18,553 nucleotides of DNA. Origin: Bacteroidota bacterium. Its GTDB lineage: Bacteria; Bacteroidota; Bacteroidia; Chitinophagales; Chitinophagaceae. The position numbers and the translations under genes were made by a program. Shown piece after piece: positions 17,401 to 18,553 of this stretch; position 1 is the stretch's first letter; every line of letters starts with the position of its first letter. The notes under the pieces are model-generated. The model worked only from the letters and a program-made list of their open reading frames with translations. It had not been told where the DNA came from and searched no databases. The stretch is taken from contig JAEZJD010000056.1 of assembly GCA_023436425.1 (NCBI GenBank), positions 1 to 18,553 of the forward strand. The letters are read 5' to 3'.

Positions 17401-18552
17401 CCACGGCCATCCGTTCGCCGCTTTTTCATTTTCCCGAAAAATGAACATGCGGAAAAAGCCTGAATCAATCGTGAATTTCTTTAGATCAAAAAGAAGAAAA
17501 AGGCACATACCGACGATGCCTCCGGCGAAATAAAAAAGCGTTGTTTTCCCGAAAAAGCGATCACGCAGAGGATCTTGCAAACTCAAAAGCGTGAGAATAG
17601 AAATTCCTGTAAGCAACATGACTACGGGCAGTATGAACTGATCGGCATTGCGAAAGCGGGCACTGAGAATAATATGCAGTAACCAATAGCCGAGAAAAAA
17701 ACCGATTACAATGATCAGAAACCATTTATTCACCTCTTCGGGCATGCGCACAATCAGTGCTTTTTCTTTTTTCAGAATGTTGAAGTCCCTCGTGGAAAAC
17801 AGTTTAATGGTATGCGGCGATTGATGAAAAGTGAACCGCACATCGTCATCCAATCTTTCGACGCCCTTCGATGGCCCAAATTGAAAACCCGGCTTTAACG
17901 GCAACACCTCAAAGGCTTCATTGTCCGGCAACCCCGTAAAACTGAATTTCCCATCCGCATCTGTCCGGGCGTAGGCAGTTAGCGATTGCAGCTCCTGTTG
18001 CTTAGCCGAGTCGGTGATGTAGGTTCTTTTTACTGTCGGCGTAGCAATGGTCTTCAATCCCGTCACTTCTTCAACATCGCCATACAAGCTATCCTGCGGC
18101 AATATCAACTGCAGCCTTACCAGCACCCCTGATACCGGTTGCTTTTCATTAAGTATGCGTCCGCTGATGGAGTGATTACCCATGGCGACAGGCGTGGCAG
18201 AAGGCAAGGGAACCGGAGCTCTTTTCTCCTGCTCGTATCTTACTGAATCCTCATCGGTGAAGCCGATTAATTGCTTTGATAATCTTACACGCTTTTTGAA
18301 CGACTCTCCCCCTTTTGCAAATGCCTCATCAACATTTACTTCAAAATTTTTCTTATTCAACTCACCGATGTTGTCCATTTCCTCAGTCTCTGCCCTCATG
18401 GCTCGACCAACCACTGTTTTGACAAGTGCTATATCGCGTGGGTCTTCATAATAAAATCCTTTTTGCAGCAACGACTGAATGCGTGCATCCCGCTGATCTG
18501 AATTCAGGTTGATGATAGTGCCGTTCGCAAGCCGCTGAGGCACTTCCTGAAA
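14491..18552 (-). CDS. SEDS glycosyltransferase (FtsW/RodA) fused to class B penicillin-binding transpeptidase; 5' end outside window
   Basis: At least 1353 residues; the frame continues through the right edge, so the GTG at 18543 is probably internal. Numbering is from that GTG. Residues 124-250 include an Ig-like, CarboxypepD_reg-type fold (SGRILNEKQPVSGVLVRL, ARTDADGKFSFTGLP). A first helix at 274-294 precedes the SEDS polymerase (about 301-720): FGFQPSE (409-415), GDLGPAMV (467-474), AHTDMILPSAGEELG with the essential Asp618, and GVSLPFMSYGGSS (689-701). A further helix (737-758) returns to the periplasm, followed by the transpeptidase: STAK with nucleophile Ser1025, SNN 1078-1080, KTGT 1240-1243, then a Pro/Ser/Asn-rich tail from 1308. 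The protein would both polymerise glycan from lipid II and cross-link it. Extra helices keep both outer domains periplasmic. It is the first visible gene of the FHA-kinase operon. Confidence 0.95.
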   Translation of the reverse strand, partial: FQEVPQRLANGTIINLNSDQRDARIQSLLQKGFYYEDPRDIALVKTVVGRAMRAETEEMDNIGELNKKNFEVNVDEAFAKGGESFKKRVRLSKQLIGFTDEDSVRYEQEKRAPVPLPSATPVAMGNHSISGRILNEKQPVSGVLVRLQLILPQDSLYGDVEEVTGLKTIATPTVKRTYITDSAKQQELQSLTAYARTDADGKFSFTGLPDNEAFEVLPLKPGFQFGPSKGVERLDDDVRFTFHQSPHTIKLFSTRDFNILKKEKALIVRMPEEVNKWFLIIVIGFFLGYWLLHIILSARFRNADQFILPVVMLLTGISILTLLSLQDPLRDRFFGKTTLFYFAGGIVGMCLFLLFDLKKFTIDSGFFRMFIFRENEKAANGWPWALAAVGLLVLTILFGSGPEGSGVKVNLFGFQPSEVVKFLLVIFLAAFFTTNEKFISEYARWTRRWSFFSTALIAIVAAIFLFLILGDLGPAMVVCFTFIILFSFSRGDFFYAIGSVILYILAIWLLKNVLLATAITAGILIISMLFVRKQISESAIMVLVIIAGFLLLDKVPYLDRLFPGPVQRLVDRKAIWQNPWDNEVFGGDQIANGIWAMSSGGIQGQGIGEGFAKTIPEAHTDMILPSAGEELGWAGILSIFVLFLIFFHRSVIIGRHSGRPFLFYLCSGIGIATFVQFLLIAGGSTGALPLSGVSLPFMSYGGSSLIMNMLAAGFLLSASLVSGSEVQMKYIATRQDRNLVPALAAALVGIVLLSVTVSQYLFNNKKWVVQPSLVADRSGSRMFSYNPRIAILMNRLGAGNLYDRNSMLLATSKPEFVRKQMDSIARIGIDPNYLQLLQHRRLDRYYPFADQTFFWTGDFNTGIFMGGTNGYFAEYEHIAELRGFPTPTVNFPVAATRFRENRFLPRQSTEMTVARRDYSALAPLLLAGINSKAVEDFKKRNRDVHMTVDAALQTKIQQALAVDTFKNQRISVVIMEDITGDVLASAMYPLPPINEPEKLTLSVAEQNRLPNWITTRDLGFTYATQPGSTAKLITALAAFNKLGPAAIRKTIFVRPQDVIRTKSEEPDEAGNITIERAIVRSNNPFFIRLANEEQLQEQMGTLYMQAGLFLHGVGGYYYEPNWSNTEQQEKWRELWRNTEFQSLRSYNPNNIKRTRGRGISGMAWGQGELIAPPAAIARIASGIANNGLLMPNRYIMKVSDSVVQPKPGIPIAKDPLYAQEMTKYMKEQSVTKYERLKMFVAGKTGTPERIAKGERINDGWYVFFAPKANGQGHIVTCIRIERTKGSSQAVALAGRLIIPLLMQYKYVKSFEGTPPGGSNSSPAQNVPAGGSQPAPANVTTPPKPAIRNDSAGL

Positions 18553-18553
18553 C

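Noticed and set aside
18541..18543. GTG at 18543 as the true start of the SEDS-PBP gene
   Set aside because: The same frame stays open and reads like coding sequence to the window edge, and no ribosome-binding signal precedes the GTG; the gene most likely begins beyond the window.

Overview
The window looks like chromosomal DNA of a Bacteroidota bacterium, probably of the Chitinophagaceae type. This is inferred from the weak or absent Shine-Dalgarno sequences, a perfect Bacteroidota -7 promoter element (TAnnTTTG) in front of sppA, a DUF418 membrane protein, and periplasmic SH3-like modules of a kind I associate with this phylum. I see no tRNA, rRNA, CRISPR array, insertion sequence or phage gene, and base composition appears even throughout.

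Left part (1-5837): the 3' end of an extended-SDR epimerase/dehydratase gene converges on folK (folate synthesis). folK diverges over a short promoter region from an sppA - ABC-2 permease - SRPBCC membrane protein transcription unit. That unit converges on a gene for a DUF418 multi-pass membrane protein.

Middle part (5838-9328): a 179-base intergenic region precedes one long gene for a trehalose synthase/maltokinase fusion. The trehalose synthase half keeps its GH13 catalytic residues. The maltokinase half has lost the residues that mark the kinase active site (HGDYH-type motif read as HGIYG, DFE-type motif read as NFN), so it looks like a pseudokinase.

Right part (9325-18553): five genes run leftward and look like one operon. 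In transcription order they are: a very large SEDS glycosyltransferase/class B penicillin-binding protein fusion with an N-terminal Ig-like domain (its 5' end lies outside the window); an FHA-domain protein; two tandemly duplicated transmembrane Ser/Thr kinases, each with a coiled coil, one membrane helix and a periplasmic SH3-like domain (the second also has Sel1-like repeats); and a small lipoprotein. The gene set resembles the actinobacterial fhaA/fhaB-pstP-rodA-pbpA-pknA-pknB cluster, in which phospho-signalling controls cell-wall synthesis. Here SEDS and PBP are fused and SH3-like ectodomains replace PASTA domains. No PP2C phosphatase is visible, but the operon continues upstream past the window edge, where one could lie.

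The two observations most worth following are the fused cell-wall synthase with its dedicated kinase/FHA operon, and the apparently dead maltokinase attached to an intact trehalose synthase.
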